32,212 nt of DNA, from IMG/VR virus record IMGVR_UViG_3300046170_000177, positions 1-32,212 of that record; one strand, written 5' to 3'. Source of the DNA: a virus. Under the pieces are notes generated by a model that searched no databases, had not been told where the DNA came from, and saw only the letters and a program-made list of their open reading frames with translations. This document shows positions 9,232-16,410 of this stretch, in pieces (the first letter of the stretch is position 1; the number at the start of each line of letters is the position of its first letter). The translations under genes were made by a program, and so were the position numbers.

Positions 9232-9249
9232 GGAAGCCTTCGGGCTTCC
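9232..9249 (+). terminator. UUCG-capped hairpin after an early gene
   Basis: GGAAGCC-TTCG-GGCTTCC: a perfect 7-bp stem with the very stable UUCG tetraloop, 12 bases after a stop codon, followed by TTCTAAAATAG rather than a strong T run. It may be a partial terminator, an RNA-stabilising 3' end or a processing site between early genes. Confidence 0.6.
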
Positions 9250-9266
9250 TTCTAAAATAGATAACA

Positions 9267-9446
9267 ATGATAGATTTAACATCATACGACAAAAAGGATA
9301 TTCTTTATCTATTAAAGCATAATCCAAAAATACGAACTGCAATATTTACAACTACAGATTGGGAAGGTATATCGAACGCAATAAATGCAGTAGGCATAAA
9401 ACTTACTATCGAACAAATTGAATACATTAAGTATAAACTCTCATAA
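9267..9446 (+). CDS. Small early hypothetical protein, 59 aa
   Basis: The ATG is preceded by the short leader ATAGATAACA. The 59-residue product starts MIDLTSYDKKDILYLLKHNP and is mixed helical and soluble. No family recognised. It lies between a hairpin and a small membrane-protein gene in the early operon. Confidence 0.6.
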   Translation: MIDLTSYDKKDILYLLKHNPKIRTAIFTTTDWEGISNAINAVGIKLTIEQIEYIKYKLS

Positions 9447-9470
9447 CAAATCAATAACAAATAGATAACA

Positions 9471-9623
9471 ATGAAAAAAATACTAGCATACATTTGTGGC
9501 ATCATATTCTTCTTCTTCCTTATGGCAGAAGGGGAAACCATGAAGCACATACTTATACAATTTGCAATGATAACAATAACTGGAACATACTTAGTACATT
9601 ATGCCAATAGAAGAACCGTATAA
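9471..9623 (+). CDS. Small membrane protein, 50 aa
   Basis: Preceded by the leader ATAGATAACA. Two hydrophobic segments (residues ~5-18, including IIFFFFLM, and ~26-44) with a basic C terminus (HYANRRTV) predict an inner-membrane protein. It overlaps the next gene by 23 bases in another frame. Early small membrane proteins of phages can act in superinfection exclusion or host modification, but no homologue is recognised. Confidence 0.6.
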   Translation: MKKILAYICGIIFFFFLMAEGETMKHILIQFAMITITGTYLVHYANRRTV

Positions 9624-10023
9624 CTTAATCAAGAAGGTAGAAGAAGGTAACCTTAAGGCAAGTAATGCCTACGTAACACTTCGTGCTTTAAAAAGCGAAA
9701 TTGAATACGCTATAAAGCAAATAGAAAGTCAAATCATTAACGAACTGACTTACTTAGATAGTAAAGAAGCCCTAGTTGTAAATGGGTACAAAATTACCCA
9801 TGTTGCAGGCAGGACTTCTTATGACTATAAAGAAAGTTCAATGTGGAAAGAAGCAGACACAGAAAAGAAGCGAATCGAAAGATTAATAAAGGTAGCAACT
9901 AAAGATGGCGTTTCAATAGTGGACCAACACACGGGCGAAGTAATTGAACCCGTACAAATCAAACAAGGTAACGGATATATTAAAATGGAACAAACAAATG
10001 AAGATTTACAAAAAATTATTTAA
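9601..10023 (+). CDS. Hypothetical protein upstream of the ERF annealing protein, 140 aa
   Basis: 140 residues, helical and charged in the first third (LKASNAYVTLRALKSEIEYA), then VVNGYKITHVAGRTSYDYKE and a segment rich in Lys/Arg/Glu. Proteins of similar size and pattern (helical, then a YK-T...YDFK-like strand segment) are often found just before phage single-strand annealing genes, sometimes called Gam-like. I do not assign a family. Its 3' end overlaps the next gene by 26 bases, indicating coupling with the recombination operon. Confidence 0.65.
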   Translation: MPIEEPYNLIKKVEEGNLKASNAYVTLRALKSEIEYAIKQIESQIINELTYLDSKEALVVNGYKITHVAGRTSYDYKESSMWKEADTEKKRIERLIKVATKDGVSIVDQHTGEVIEPVQIKQGNGYIKMEQTNEDLQKII

Positions 10024-10534
10024 GGTAACAAGCACAATGGATAAGATGAAGAAGGATTCAACCAATCCTTTTTTCAAGTCAAAGTATTTTGATATTAACC
10101 AACTGATAGAAGCAGTACGACCTGCACTTATAGCAGAAGATTTACTACTACTTCAACCCATAGAAAATGGTGCAGTTGGCACACGAATCATAGACATAGA
10201 ATCTGGTGATTCAGTAGAAGCATTTATTGCCTTGCCAAACATAGATGACCCACAAAAACTTGGTGCTTGTGTAACCTATTACCGTAGATTTACACTAGGT
10301 AGTTTACTGGGTATAGAAGCAGAAGATGATGATGGCAACCTTGCCGCAGGGAATAAGCCAAAAGTATCAAAGGCATTTAAGAAAGAAGAAAAAAAACCTT
10401 GGTTAAATGAAGGGATGCCAGAATGGGATAAAGCAGAAGAGTTTGTAAAGGGTGGTGGTAGTCCTACCCTTTTACGGCAAAAGTACGCAGTATCTAAACC
10501 CAATATGGATTACTTCTATTCTATTGCTAAATGA
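9998..10534 (+). CDS. erf: ERF-family single-strand DNA annealing protein
   Basis: About 178 residues from ATG 9998 (MKIYKKLFKVTSTMDKMKKD). ATG 9998 is preferred because the extra codons upstream, from 9944, lie inside the preceding gene. ERF hallmarks: NPFFKSKYFDINQLIEAVRP (residues ~23-42) and TYYRRFTLGSLLGIEAEDDD (~93-112). ERF proteins anneal complementary single strands and promote phage recombination and genome circularisation or concatemer formation. The C terminus is variable and basic/aromatic (FYSIAK at the end), as usual. It ends in an ATGA overlap with the NinB-like gene, in one operon with nuclease, NinG and SSB genes. Confidence 0.88.
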   Translation: MKIYKKLFKVTSTMDKMKKDSTNPFFKSKYFDINQLIEAVRPALIAEDLLLLQPIENGAVGTRIIDIESGDSVEAFIALPNIDDPQKLGACVTYYRRFTLGSLLGIEAEDDDGNLAAGNKPKVSKAFKKEEKKPWLNEGMPEWDKAEEFVKGGGSPTLLRQKYAVSKPNMDYFYSIAK

Positions 10535-10914
10535 GATTCAAAAGAATGTTTAGAATAACAGATGGTGAAACCACAAAGGCTTGGAAGTTTGACCTTCGGG
10601 ACTATCTATCTTCCTTGCCTAATGGTGAATACACAATAGAATTATGTAAGACCATTAACAGTAGAAGTGCTGAACAGAATAAGCTTTACTGGAAATGGAT
10701 AGCAATAATAAGTGAAGATTTAGGCTACTACCCAGAAGAACTTCACGAAGCATTTATAGACCAATTTGCACCCGTTTACACCACTAGAGATTTAAACGGT
10801 AAACCAAAACAAAAAAGAACAAGAACAAGCAAGATGAATGTGGAACAAATGACCAAATACATGGACCGTATTTCACACTTCTGTGCTGAACATTCAATTA
10901 AATTACCATTATGA
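10531..10914 (+). CDS. NinB/Orf-like recombination protein
   Basis: 127 residues. The central phrase RSAEQNKLYWKWIAIISEDL, then YYPEELHEAFIDQFAPVY, then TSKMNVEQMTKYMDRISHFC with a terminal IKLPL, follows the order seen in lambda NinB (Orf) relatives: an RS..QN..yW core, an EELHe helix, and a TSkL...m..yl...f helix. NinB-type proteins bind single-strand DNA and assist recombination. ATGA overlap with erf and a 4-base overlap with the next gene. The family is assigned from motif memory; exact subfamily unsure. Confidence 0.7.
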   Translation: MRFKRMFRITDGETTKAWKFDLRDYLSSLPNGEYTIELCKTINSRSAEQNKLYWKWIAIISEDLGYYPEELHEAFIDQFAPVYTTRDLNGKPKQKRTRTSKMNVEQMTKYMDRISHFCAEHSIKLPL

Positions 10915-11105
10915 CACCAGAAAAAGAACTAGAAGAAATACGTAAATGGCTTTCTTCTCAAGACCTAAACGATTTAAGCTTTGCTATACAAATACCCGTG
11001 CCAAGACTTAGGGCATTTAGAAATATGGACACAATCGACCCTGCTTACACGACAATCAGAAAACTACAAAACTATAAAAATGGAACTGTTAAACTTAATG
11101 CTTGA
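10911..11105 (+). CDS. Small HTH-like protein, 64 aa (paralogue of 16820 gene)
   Basis: 64 residues. The core EIRKWLSSQDLNDLSFAIQI followed by a short helix, FRNM, and an IRKLQNYK tail aligns with the protein encoded at 16820-17008 (EIWEWLQDKHVPDLARKTGL, YYFKNG, IRSLQLIK). The pattern of three short helices suggests a minimal helix-turn-helix DNA-binding fold (inference). ATGA overlap with the NinB-like gene. Could be an early transcription regulator. Confidence 0.6.
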   Translation: MTPEKELEEIRKWLSSQDLNDLSFAIQIPVPRLRAFRNMDTIDPAYTTIRKLQNYKNGTVKLNA

Positions 11106-11229
11106 TGGTGTGGGCTTGATAGCTAAAGTACTTGGTTTTATTGCTTTGTATTCAATAGCTATTGCCCTTACTGATTGGCGTAAAACAGAACGTTACAAAC
11201 GGTCATTTAATCAAATAAAAGATGACTGA
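11080..11229 (+). CDS. Small single-pass membrane protein, 49 aa
   Basis: ATG 11080 gives a 49-residue protein with one strong hydrophobic helix (residues ~11-30, including VLGFIALYSIAIAL) followed by a basic tail (WRKTERYKRSF). A longer in-frame reading from 10981 is rejected because those codons lie inside the neighbouring gene and look noncoding. It overlaps both neighbours. Function unknown. Confidence 0.55.
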   Translation: MELLNLMLDGVGLIAKVLGFIALYSIAIALTDWRKTERYKRSFNQIKDD

Positions 11230-11707
11230 ATTTAAAGACACCCAAAGGTTAAAAGATGGCAAAGATGGTGAAAGGATTGTTGGAACTTATTTAGCCTTAA
11301 GCTTAGGATATAGCAAGGTAGAATATGCACCAGACTACAATTTCCCAGACTGGGACATCAAAGCAATAAAGGACAACAACTATCATTATTTTGAAGTAAA
11401 GAATGACCTTATGGTTAAGCATACTGGTAATATATTTGTAGAGTTCTACAATACTTATTATTTACGTAATGCAGGCGCTTTAGTAAGTAGAGCAGACCAC
11501 GTAGTATTCATAACTAATTTGAACCCGTTACAGATGATTTTTGTACGTCATAGCGTACTATTTGACTACATACGGGTCAAGGGTTATAAAGCTAAGTCAG
11601 ATGCTAAGTATAAAATCGTGCAAGGTGGTGAAAACAACAACGCATTAGGTTTTTTAGTACCTTTATCAGAAATAAAAAAAATAGGTGAAATGCACCATGG
11701 GACTTAG
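11222..11707 (+). CDS. PD-(D/E)XK superfamily nuclease
   Basis: 161 residues. The N-terminal helix carries Glu17 (KDGERIVGTYL), followed by Asp45 (FPDWDIKAI) and Glu58-x-Lys60 (HYFEVKND). This is the classic restriction-endonuclease-like order E...D...ExK, and the small size fits phage Holliday-junction resolvase or branch nucleases. Basic residues follow (RHSVLFDYIRVKGYKAKSDA). It lies between NinB-like and NinG genes, so processing of recombination intermediates is the likely job. The start overlaps the previous gene by 8 bases and the end overlaps ninG by 23. Confidence 0.8.
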   Translation: MTEFKDTQRLKDGKDGERIVGTYLALSLGYSKVEYAPDYNFPDWDIKAIKDNNYHYFEVKNDLMVKHTGNIFVEFYNTYYLRNAGALVSRADHVVFITNLNPLQMIFVRHSVLFDYIRVKGYKAKSDAKYKIVQGGENNNALGFLVPLSEIKKIGEMHHGT

Positions 11708-12119
11708 TAGAAGCAAAAACCTAAGTAGTGCCAAAGCTACTTGCGATGCTTGGTTTTCAAAGTATGTACGGCTACGTGATGCCAACCATAACGAGTTGTG
11801 CAAATGTATTACGTGCAACACTATCAAGCATTGGAAAGATATGGATTGTGGTCATTTTCAAAGCCGTAGATTTTCGGCAACAAGATACCACGAACAGAAC
11901 GCACACGCACAATGTCAATCCTGCAACAAATACAACGCAGGTGAACAGTACCGACACGGCATCGAAATAGACTTACTATACGGTGAAGGAACGGCAGATT
12001 ATATAGAACAACTGTCTAGGAGCATGATAAAACTAAATAAGGTTGAAGTTATGGAACTAGCACAGTATTATAAACAAGAAGCAGAAAAAATAGCAAAAGA
12101 AAAGTCAATACAATTATGA
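11685..12119 (+). CDS. ninG: NinG/Rap recombination protein
   Basis: 144 residues. Typical NinG order: KNLSSAKATCDAWFSKYVRL, a Cys pair (CKCITC), WKDMDCGHFQSRRFSATRYH, then CQSCNKYNAGEQYRHG. The Cys/His residues form a zinc-binding, HNH-like fold. Lambda NinG (Rap) is a structure-specific endonuclease acting on branched DNA in Red-type recombination. A second ATG at 11697 (MGLSRSK...) is equally plausible as the start. It forms a recombination cassette with erf, the NinB-like gene and the adjacent nuclease, and overlaps ssb by ATGA. Confidence 0.9.
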   Translation: MKCTMGLSRSKNLSSAKATCDAWFSKYVRLRDANHNELCKCITCNTIKHWKDMDCGHFQSRRFSATRYHEQNAHAQCQSCNKYNAGEQYRHGIEIDLLYGEGTADYIEQLSRSMIKLNKVEVMELAQYYKQEAEKIAKEKSIQL

Positions 12120-12487
12120 ACAAAGTAATATTAATAGGCAGACTGGGTGCAAATCCAGAAACCAGATTCACACAAACAAACACACCCGTATGCAACTGGT
12201 CCTTAGCAACTAGCAAAAAAGTAAAGGGTGAAGATAAAACAGAATGGCACAACATAGTGGCATTTAGCAAAACGGCTGAAATAGCACAACAATACTTAAC
12301 CAAGGGTTCTTTGGTTTGTGTTGAAGGTTCTATTACTACAACCCAATATGAAAAGAACGGTGAAAAACGTTACAGTACGCAAATCATTTGTGATAGGCTT
12401 GAAATGCTTGGGGGTAAAGGTGAACAAAAGCCAGAACCATCAGTCAAAGTAGATATGAACAACATAGATGATGACCTACCATTCTAG
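12116..12487 (+). CDS. ssb: Single-stranded DNA-binding protein
   Basis: 123 residues with the SSB OB-fold pattern: MNKVILIGRLGANPETRFTQ, VCNWSLATSKK, TEWHNIVAFSKTAEIAQQYL, KGSLVCVEGSI, and YSTQIICDRLEML. It is followed by a short linker and the acidic tip DDDLPF, the site that recruits replication and repair partners. It protects single strands during replication and annealing. ATGA overlap with ninG; the initiator-like gene starts three bases after its stop. Confidence 0.95.
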   Translation: MNKVILIGRLGANPETRFTQTNTPVCNWSLATSKKVKGEDKTEWHNIVAFSKTAEIAQQYLTKGSLVCVEGSITTTQYEKNGEKRYSTQIICDRLEMLGGKGEQKPEPSVKVDMNNIDDDLPF

Positions 12488-12489
12488 CT

Positions 12490-13149
12490 ATGGGCAAAGG
12501 ATGGATAAAACTGCATAGACAGTTTTTAGAATGGGAATGGTACGATGAACCAAACTGTACAAGGGTATTCCTACATTGTTTACTAAAGGCTAATCATAAA
12601 GATAAGCGTTATAGGGGTGATGTCATTAAAAGGGGTACTTTTGTTACAAGTTTGGAAATTCTATCACATGAATTAAGTATCACTACCCAACAATTAAGAA
12701 CTGTTTTTAAGAAGCTAGAAAGTACTGGCGAAATCAACAGACAAAGCAACAGACGTGGTACTGTTGTAAATGTATGCAACTACGACACTTACCAAGACGT
12801 AGATTCCGATAGCAACACACGGAGTAACAAACAACTAACAAACAAGCAACAAACGAGCAACAAACAAGTAACAACTACTAAGAATGAAAAGAATGTAAAG
12901 AATGATAAGAATGAAAAGAATATAATACCCACACTATCGGAAGTAGAAAAATATTTTACTGAAACTGATAAGATTGGTAGCACCCATATAACACTAGAAG
13001 CTGAAAACTTTATCAACCATTATGAATCATTAGATTGGAAAAAGAATGGTAGAAGAATTAAAAGATGGAAACTTCAAGCTAGCACATGGGCAAACAATTA
13101 CGTAAAATTCACCAAACAAAAAGATAACAAATTTGAAAACCCATTCTAA
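12490..13149 (+). CDS. Replication initiator/replisome organiser-like protein
   Basis: 219 residues. The N-terminal ~100 residues (GKGWIKLHRQFLEWEWYDEP, FLHCLLKANHKDKRYRG, GTFVTSLEILSHELSITTQQ, VFKKLESTGEINRQSNRRGT) match the winged-helix N domain common to phage replisome organisers and DnaD-like initiators. A low-complexity Asn/Gln/Lys/Thr linker follows (residues ~107-145), then a helical C-terminal domain ending WKLQASTWANNYVKF. The linker DNA holds tandem repeats that may be the origin (12826-12922), as in lambda O. It directly follows ssb and shares its last base with the next start. Confidence 0.8.
   Translation: MGKGWIKLHRQFLEWEWYDEPNCTRVFLHCLLKANHKDKRYRGDVIKRGTFVTSLEILSHELSITTQQLRTVFKKLESTGEINRQSNRRGTVVNVCNYDTYQDVDSDSNTRSNKQLTNKQQTSNKQVTTTKNEKNVKNDKNEKNIIPTLSEVEKYFTETDKIGSTHITLEAENFINHYESLDWKKNGRRIKRWKLQASTWANNYVKFTKQKDNKFENPF
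12826..12922 (+). repeat. Tandem repeats in the initiator gene; candidate replication origin
   Basis: Four exact-spaced 11-bp units, consensus AACAAACRAGY with the first unit ending ACT, lie at 12826, 12837, 12848 and 12859, with a degenerate fifth at 12870. Because 11 is not a multiple of three, the units are read in all three frames, so protein selection does not explain their conservation. A second array follows: AAGAATGNN with a 9-bp period at 12880, 12889, 12898, 12907 and 12916, which is in frame and encodes KNx repeats. The flanks are AT-rich. Iterons inside the initiator gene are known from lambdoid phages. Confidence 0.6.
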
Positions 13150-13697
13150 TGGAAATACGCATAGCCGATACAAAGTATGAAGTAAAGAATTATAGTTCGT
13201 TACAGATGAAATTTGAGTACGATACGAACATTTTAAACACCCTTTACCAGTTCCATATTGACATTGGTGCTACAAAGGAACTACCAACTGACAAGAAAGC
13301 ACTAAAGAATTATCTAGTTAGGTTACATGAAACCATAACAGTCAATAACCCAATATTCCCAGACGATATTAGATTCGATTCAGTCTATGGGGTATGGATG
13401 ATGGCAGTTGTTTACGAAGTAGCTAAAAGACATGGTAATAACATATCTGCACTAGCTAGGTGTTTTAACGACTGGTTTAAATTAAACGCTGATGAATTTA
13501 TTCCTAAGAATGAAATGCCTTACAATCAAAGTAAGTCTAGGACTGTAAAAGAGTTTACAAACGTAGAAATATCAAGGCTTTATGATATAGTAGAGATGCT
13601 AAATGATGGCGATTTAATTGGTGGTTTATTCAATACTGGTGGAGCGCAGTCGTTCTTTAAACGGCTAAAGTCTGAATACGAATTAAGGGGATTGTGA
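13149..13697 (+). CDS. Hypothetical protein, 182 aa
   Basis: Starts on the last base of the initiator gene's stop codon. 182 residues, mostly helical, with VYGVWMMAVVYEVAKRHGNN and FNDWFKLNADEFIPKNEMPY as distinctive segments. No P-loop, zinc or nuclease motif is visible. Its place between initiator and terminase suggests a replication partner such as a helicase-loading factor, but this is only positional. Confidence 0.65.
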   Translation: MEIRIADTKYEVKNYSSLQMKFEYDTNILNTLYQFHIDIGATKELPTDKKALKNYLVRLHETITVNNPIFPDDIRFDSVYGVWMMAVVYEVAKRHGNNISALARCFNDWFKLNADEFIPKNEMPYNQSKSRTVKEFTNVEISRLYDIVEMLNDGDLIGGLFNTGGAQSFFKRLKSEYELRGL

Positions 13698-13729
13698 TTT
13701 AATTAATTATTTTTTATTAAATTGTATGT

Positions 13730-14006
13730 ATGGCAGATGGTAGAAGAAATAACGGTGGGCATTCAACTAAAGGCTAGGGCAGGTAGAAAGCCAAAGGCTA
13801 ATGAAATAGCTATGCTAGAAGCTATGGATGCTACACTAGCACCTATTGAAGTATGGCAGAAGCTAGCACTTAGAGTTAATGAAGGTTCAGACACGGCAAT
13901 CAAAACTTGGCTATCCTATCGGTATGGGCAACCTAAGCAAAGTGTGGACCATACAACTGATGGTGAAAAGATAGACACGGTAACTGTACGGGTCATTGAA
14001 CCATAA
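13730..14006 (+). CDS. terS: Terminase small subunit, with an apparent +1 frame break
   Basis: ATG 13730 begins MADGRRNNGGHSTKG, the N-terminal phrase usual in small terminases of Bacteroidetes phages, and hits TAG at 13775. The next frame (+1) continues without gap as RAGRKPKANEIAMLEAMDAT, then WQKLALRVNEGSDTAIKTWL, YRYGQPKQS and a C-terminal tail to the stop at 14006. Skipping one base at GGC-T-AGG restores a 91-residue protein. Small terminase binds phage DNA and feeds it to the motor subunit. The downstream frame also has an in-frame TTG at 13722, but its N-terminal translation (MYVWQMVEEITVG) lacks the family phrase. The break may be a sequence error, a real mutation or recoding. Confidence 0.8.
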
Positions 14007-15184
14007 CTTAGATGTAACAAAGCTTTATACGCTTACACAGAATAGCGACAAGCCTTATGTAGTTCATCAAGGGGGAACATCTTCTGGTAAGACATTCGCT
14101 ATACTGCAAGCCCTAGTAATGAAAGCCTGCACAGAAAATGATTTAGTCATTACTGTTGTTGGTCAAGACATACCCAACTTAAGGGTGGGTGCGTATCGGG
14201 ATGCACAAACAATTATATTTAATGACCCATTCTTTACGCAGGAACTCAAGGACCACAATAAAAGCAATAGGGTATTCAGCTTTGCTAGTGGCTCTAAGAT
14301 TGAATTTAATTCATACAATGACGAAATAGATGCAAGAAGTGGTAAAAGAACACATTCATTTTTTAACGAAGCAAACGGTATAGACTATGGTATTTTCGAG
14401 CAGATTAGTATGCGTACTACTTACCAGACCATCATTGACTTTAATCCTTCGGCAAGCTTCTGGGCGCACGAAAAACTTTATGGGCGTGATGACGTGGATT
14501 GGTTTGTTTCTACTTACCGTGATAATGCGTTCATACAATCTAGTATTAAGAAGAAGATAGAAAGCTACGAACCTACGCCCGAAAACATAAAGGCAGGCAC
14601 GGCTAACCAATACAGATGGCAAGTCTATGGGCTAGGGTGAAGTGGGTAGGCTAGAAGGCTTGGTGTTTCCTAACTTTGAAACCACAAACGACTTTCCAGA
14701 TAATTTTAAATGGCGATGCTTCGGGCTTGACTGGGGTTATACAAACGACCCGACTGCCCTTGTCGAAATACGCTATGCAGGTGGTGCTTTATACTGGAAG
14801 CAACACATATACCGAAGGCAACTTACCAACCAACATATTAGCCGTTTAATCAAAGAACTGGGCATAACGGATGAAATAGTAGCAGATAGTGCTGAACCTA
14901 AAAGCATAGCTGAATTAAGAAACCATGGTGTATGGGTCAAGCCTGCAAAGAAGGGTAAAGATTCTGTCATGTTTGGAATCCAGTTGCTACAAGACTACCC
15001 AATAAAAATACACGCACAAAGCAAAGACCTAATAGAAGAATTTAGTAGCTACACATGGGCAAAAGACAGAAGTGGCTCACCTACCAACAAGCCCATAGAT
15101 GATTTCAACCACGGAATAGATGCAGGTAGGTACACAATCATGGACCGAATGAAGAAAAAGACCTTAGATATTTCTTTAATTTAA
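13996..15184 (+). CDS. terL: Terminase large subunit, split by an apparent +1 frame break
   Basis: The ATPase half (13996-14640, probable TTG start overlapping terS by 11 bases) has Walker A GGTSSGKT (residues 26-33), a Walker B-like HSFFNEAN (near 118) and coupling motif IIDFNPS. It ends YGLG then TGA at 14638. The nuclease half continues in the +1 frame: EVGRLEGLVFPNFE, GLDWGYTNDPTA, IVADSAEPKS and DDFNHGIDAGRY, giving the three acidic metal ligands. The joined junction YGLG-EVGRLEG is exactly the family sequence, and skipping one base at GGG-T-GAA gives 395 residues, near normal length. No key residue is missing. A GTG at 14642 could start the nuclease half alone. It powers DNA packaging and cuts concatemers. 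Confidence 0.88.
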
Positions 15185-15188
15185 AACA

Positions 15189-15204
15189 AGGAACGCCCGT
15201 TCCT
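15189..15204 (+). terminator. Hairpin just after terL
   Basis: AGGAAC-GCCC-GTTCCT, a 6-bp stem with a 4-base loop five bases after the terL stop. It is followed by a long A run rather than T, so it is not a standard + strand terminator; RNA end protection or pausing is possible. Confidence 0.4.
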
Positions 15205-15275
15205 AAAAAAAAATTAAAAAAAAATCATAGCCTACATACCCAAAAAGAGCGATTCTACACATAAATAAAAAATAA

Positions 15276-15319
15276 TTTAAAAATTTATTTGCATTGAATG
15301 TAGGAATGTCGTATCATTA
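15276..15319 (+). promoter_or_regulatory. Early promoter, copy 2
   Basis: TTTAAAAATTTAT (15276-15288), TTTG (15288-15291), a 20-base spacer, TATCATTA (15312-15319), then the shared leader and the ATG at 15352. The upstream 27 bases are nearly identical to copy 3 at 16092-16118. Confidence 0.7.
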
Positions 15320-15351
15320 AGTAAGATAAACGATAACAAAACACAAAGACA

Positions 15352-15582
15352 ATGACATTAGAAACAATCAATACTTACAGAAACAGACAACAAGAAATAC
15401 TTGAAGAAATAGACCAAATGCACCAAAGTTCAAATTGGACAGAAGAAATGGGAAAACACATAGAAAAACTAGATAATAAATTTAGCTGGCTTAAAATGAG
15501 AAACGACAAAGAGTTTAAAATTGCTTTTATAGCAAAAATGAAAATAATGTTCGACAAAAACCCCGAATTATTTGAAGCATAA
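15352..15582 (+). CDS. Small early hypothetical protein, 76 aa
   Basis: The first gene behind early promoter copy 2, with the leader GATAACAAAACACAAAGACA. Helical, charged and coiled-coil-like (NRQQEILEEIDQMHQ; MGKHIEKLDNKFSWLKMRND), ending with an amphipathic MKIMFDKNPELF segment. No family recognised. A GC-rich hairpin follows the stop. Confidence 0.65.
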   Translation: MTLETINTYRNRQQEILEEIDQMHQSSNWTEEMGKHIEKLDNKFSWLKMRNDKEFKIAFIAKMKIMFDKNPELFEA

Positions 15583-15592
15583 AAAACAAACG

Positions 15593-15607
15593 GGGGGTAA
15601 CACCCCC
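15593..15607 (+). terminator. GC-rich hairpin after an early gene
   Basis: GGGGGT-AAC-ACCCCC: a 6-bp stem with a 3-base loop, then TTAATTAA. It lies 10 bases after a stop and 11 before the next shared leader. Placement matches the hairpin at 9232-9249. Partial terminator or RNA stability element. Confidence 0.5.
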
Positions 15608-15638
15608 TTAATTAACAGATAACAAAACCTACAGAATT

Positions 15639-15839
15639 ATGTACGATACTATAAAACAAATAAATGAAGAAATAACTAAGTTAAAGAAAGAGATACGAAA
15701 GCTTAGAAGAAAAGAAGATAGAGATATAGATAACGGGACTTATAATATGGAAGAATACTTATTACAAGCCAAGTATCTAAGTGGTAAGTTGCATGGGCTA
15801 ATGGATGTTTTGCGTATTGTAGAATGCAACGACCACTAA
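15639..15839 (+). CDS. Small coiled-coil early protein, 66 aa
   Basis: Preceded by a copy of the shared leader. The first half is a strongly charged helix (IKQINEEITKLKKEIRKLRR), the rest contains YLLQAKYLSGKLHGLMDVLR. No family recognised; likely a small DNA- or protein-binding early factor (inference from charge pattern). Confidence 0.6.
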   Translation: MYDTIKQINEEITKLKKEIRKLRRKEDRDIDNGTYNMEEYLLQAKYLSGKLHGLMDVLRIVECNDH

Positions 15840-15878
15840 AAGTAACATTTACAAAATATCAAACAAACCTACAGAACA

Positions 15879-16091
15879 ATGAAGGACATAGACAAGCTAA
15901 ATATATGGCTAGACTTTCTAGTAGATAAAGGTAGAGAAATAGAAGAAGTGCAAGGTTTTATAGAATCTTCTAGCAGTATAAAGAATACAAGATTGTTTAG
16001 CGAGATGTTAAATGACTACGAACAAATGGTAGTAAAGGCTAAAAAAAATATATTTGACATAATAGAAGAGATGATAAATAAACACAGTTAA
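15879..16091 (+). CDS. Small early hypothetical protein, 70 aa
   Basis: Preceded by the shared leader AACAAACCTACAGAACA. Helical, acidic/basic mixed product (DIDKLNIWLDFLVDKGREIE; DYEQMVVKAKKNIFDIIEEM). No family recognised. Its stop is seven bases before the AT block of promoter copy 3. Confidence 0.6.
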   Translation: MKDIDKLNIWLDFLVDKGREIEEVQGFIESSSSIKNTRLFSEMLNDYEQMVVKAKKNIFDIIEEMINKHS

Positions 16092-16097
16092 AAATAA

Positions 16098-16140
16098 TTT
16101 AAAAATTTATTTGCATCGTATTGTGAATGTGTGTATATTA
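16098..16140 (+). promoter_or_regulatory. Early promoter, copy 3
   Basis: TTTAAAAATTTAT (16098-16110), TTTG (16110-16113), a 20-base spacer, TATATTA (16134-16140), then the shared leader and the ATG at 16177. Spacing is identical to copy 2. Confidence 0.7.
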
Positions 16141-16176
16141 CTTATGAATTAAAAAACGATAACAAACTACAGAACA

Positions 16177-16410
16177 ATGACAAAACCAGAATTACTTGAA
16201 TTACTTACAGAAAACCTTGAAGATTGTGCATCTAATGTTTATGCAGAATGGTTAGATGATAATGATAACCGTAAAGAGCCAACAACAGTAAATGGGATGC
16301 TTAACCGTTTAGGCTTGCAAGAATTAGAACCAAGTCTTAAAGAAGCTGAATCATTAGGATTGTGCACTTTGTGCGTAGATGATAGGGCATTAGTAGTAAG
16401 ATTAAAATAA
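16177..16410 (+). CDS. Small early hypothetical protein, 77 aa
   Basis: Directly behind promoter copy 3 with the leader GATAACAAACTACAGAACA. Residues ~1-60 are helical and acidic (ELLELLTENLEDCASNVYAE), followed by a short Cys-containing strand segment (LGLCTLCVDDRALVV). No family recognised. Confidence 0.6.
   Translation: MTKPELLELLTENLEDCASNVYAEWLDDNDNRKEPTTVNGMLNRLGLQELEPSLKEAESLGLCTLCVDDRALVVRLK

Noticed and set aside
9944-9997. Extended ERF start
   Set aside because: These codons overlap the upstream gene and do not resemble the family N terminus.
10981-11079. Extended N terminus of the small membrane protein
   Set aside because: It lies inside the previous gene in another frame and lacks sensible composition; ATG 11080 is better.
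12826-12922. CRISPR-like array
   Set aside because: Units are 9-11 bp and directly tandem without unique spacers, and they lie inside a coding gene.
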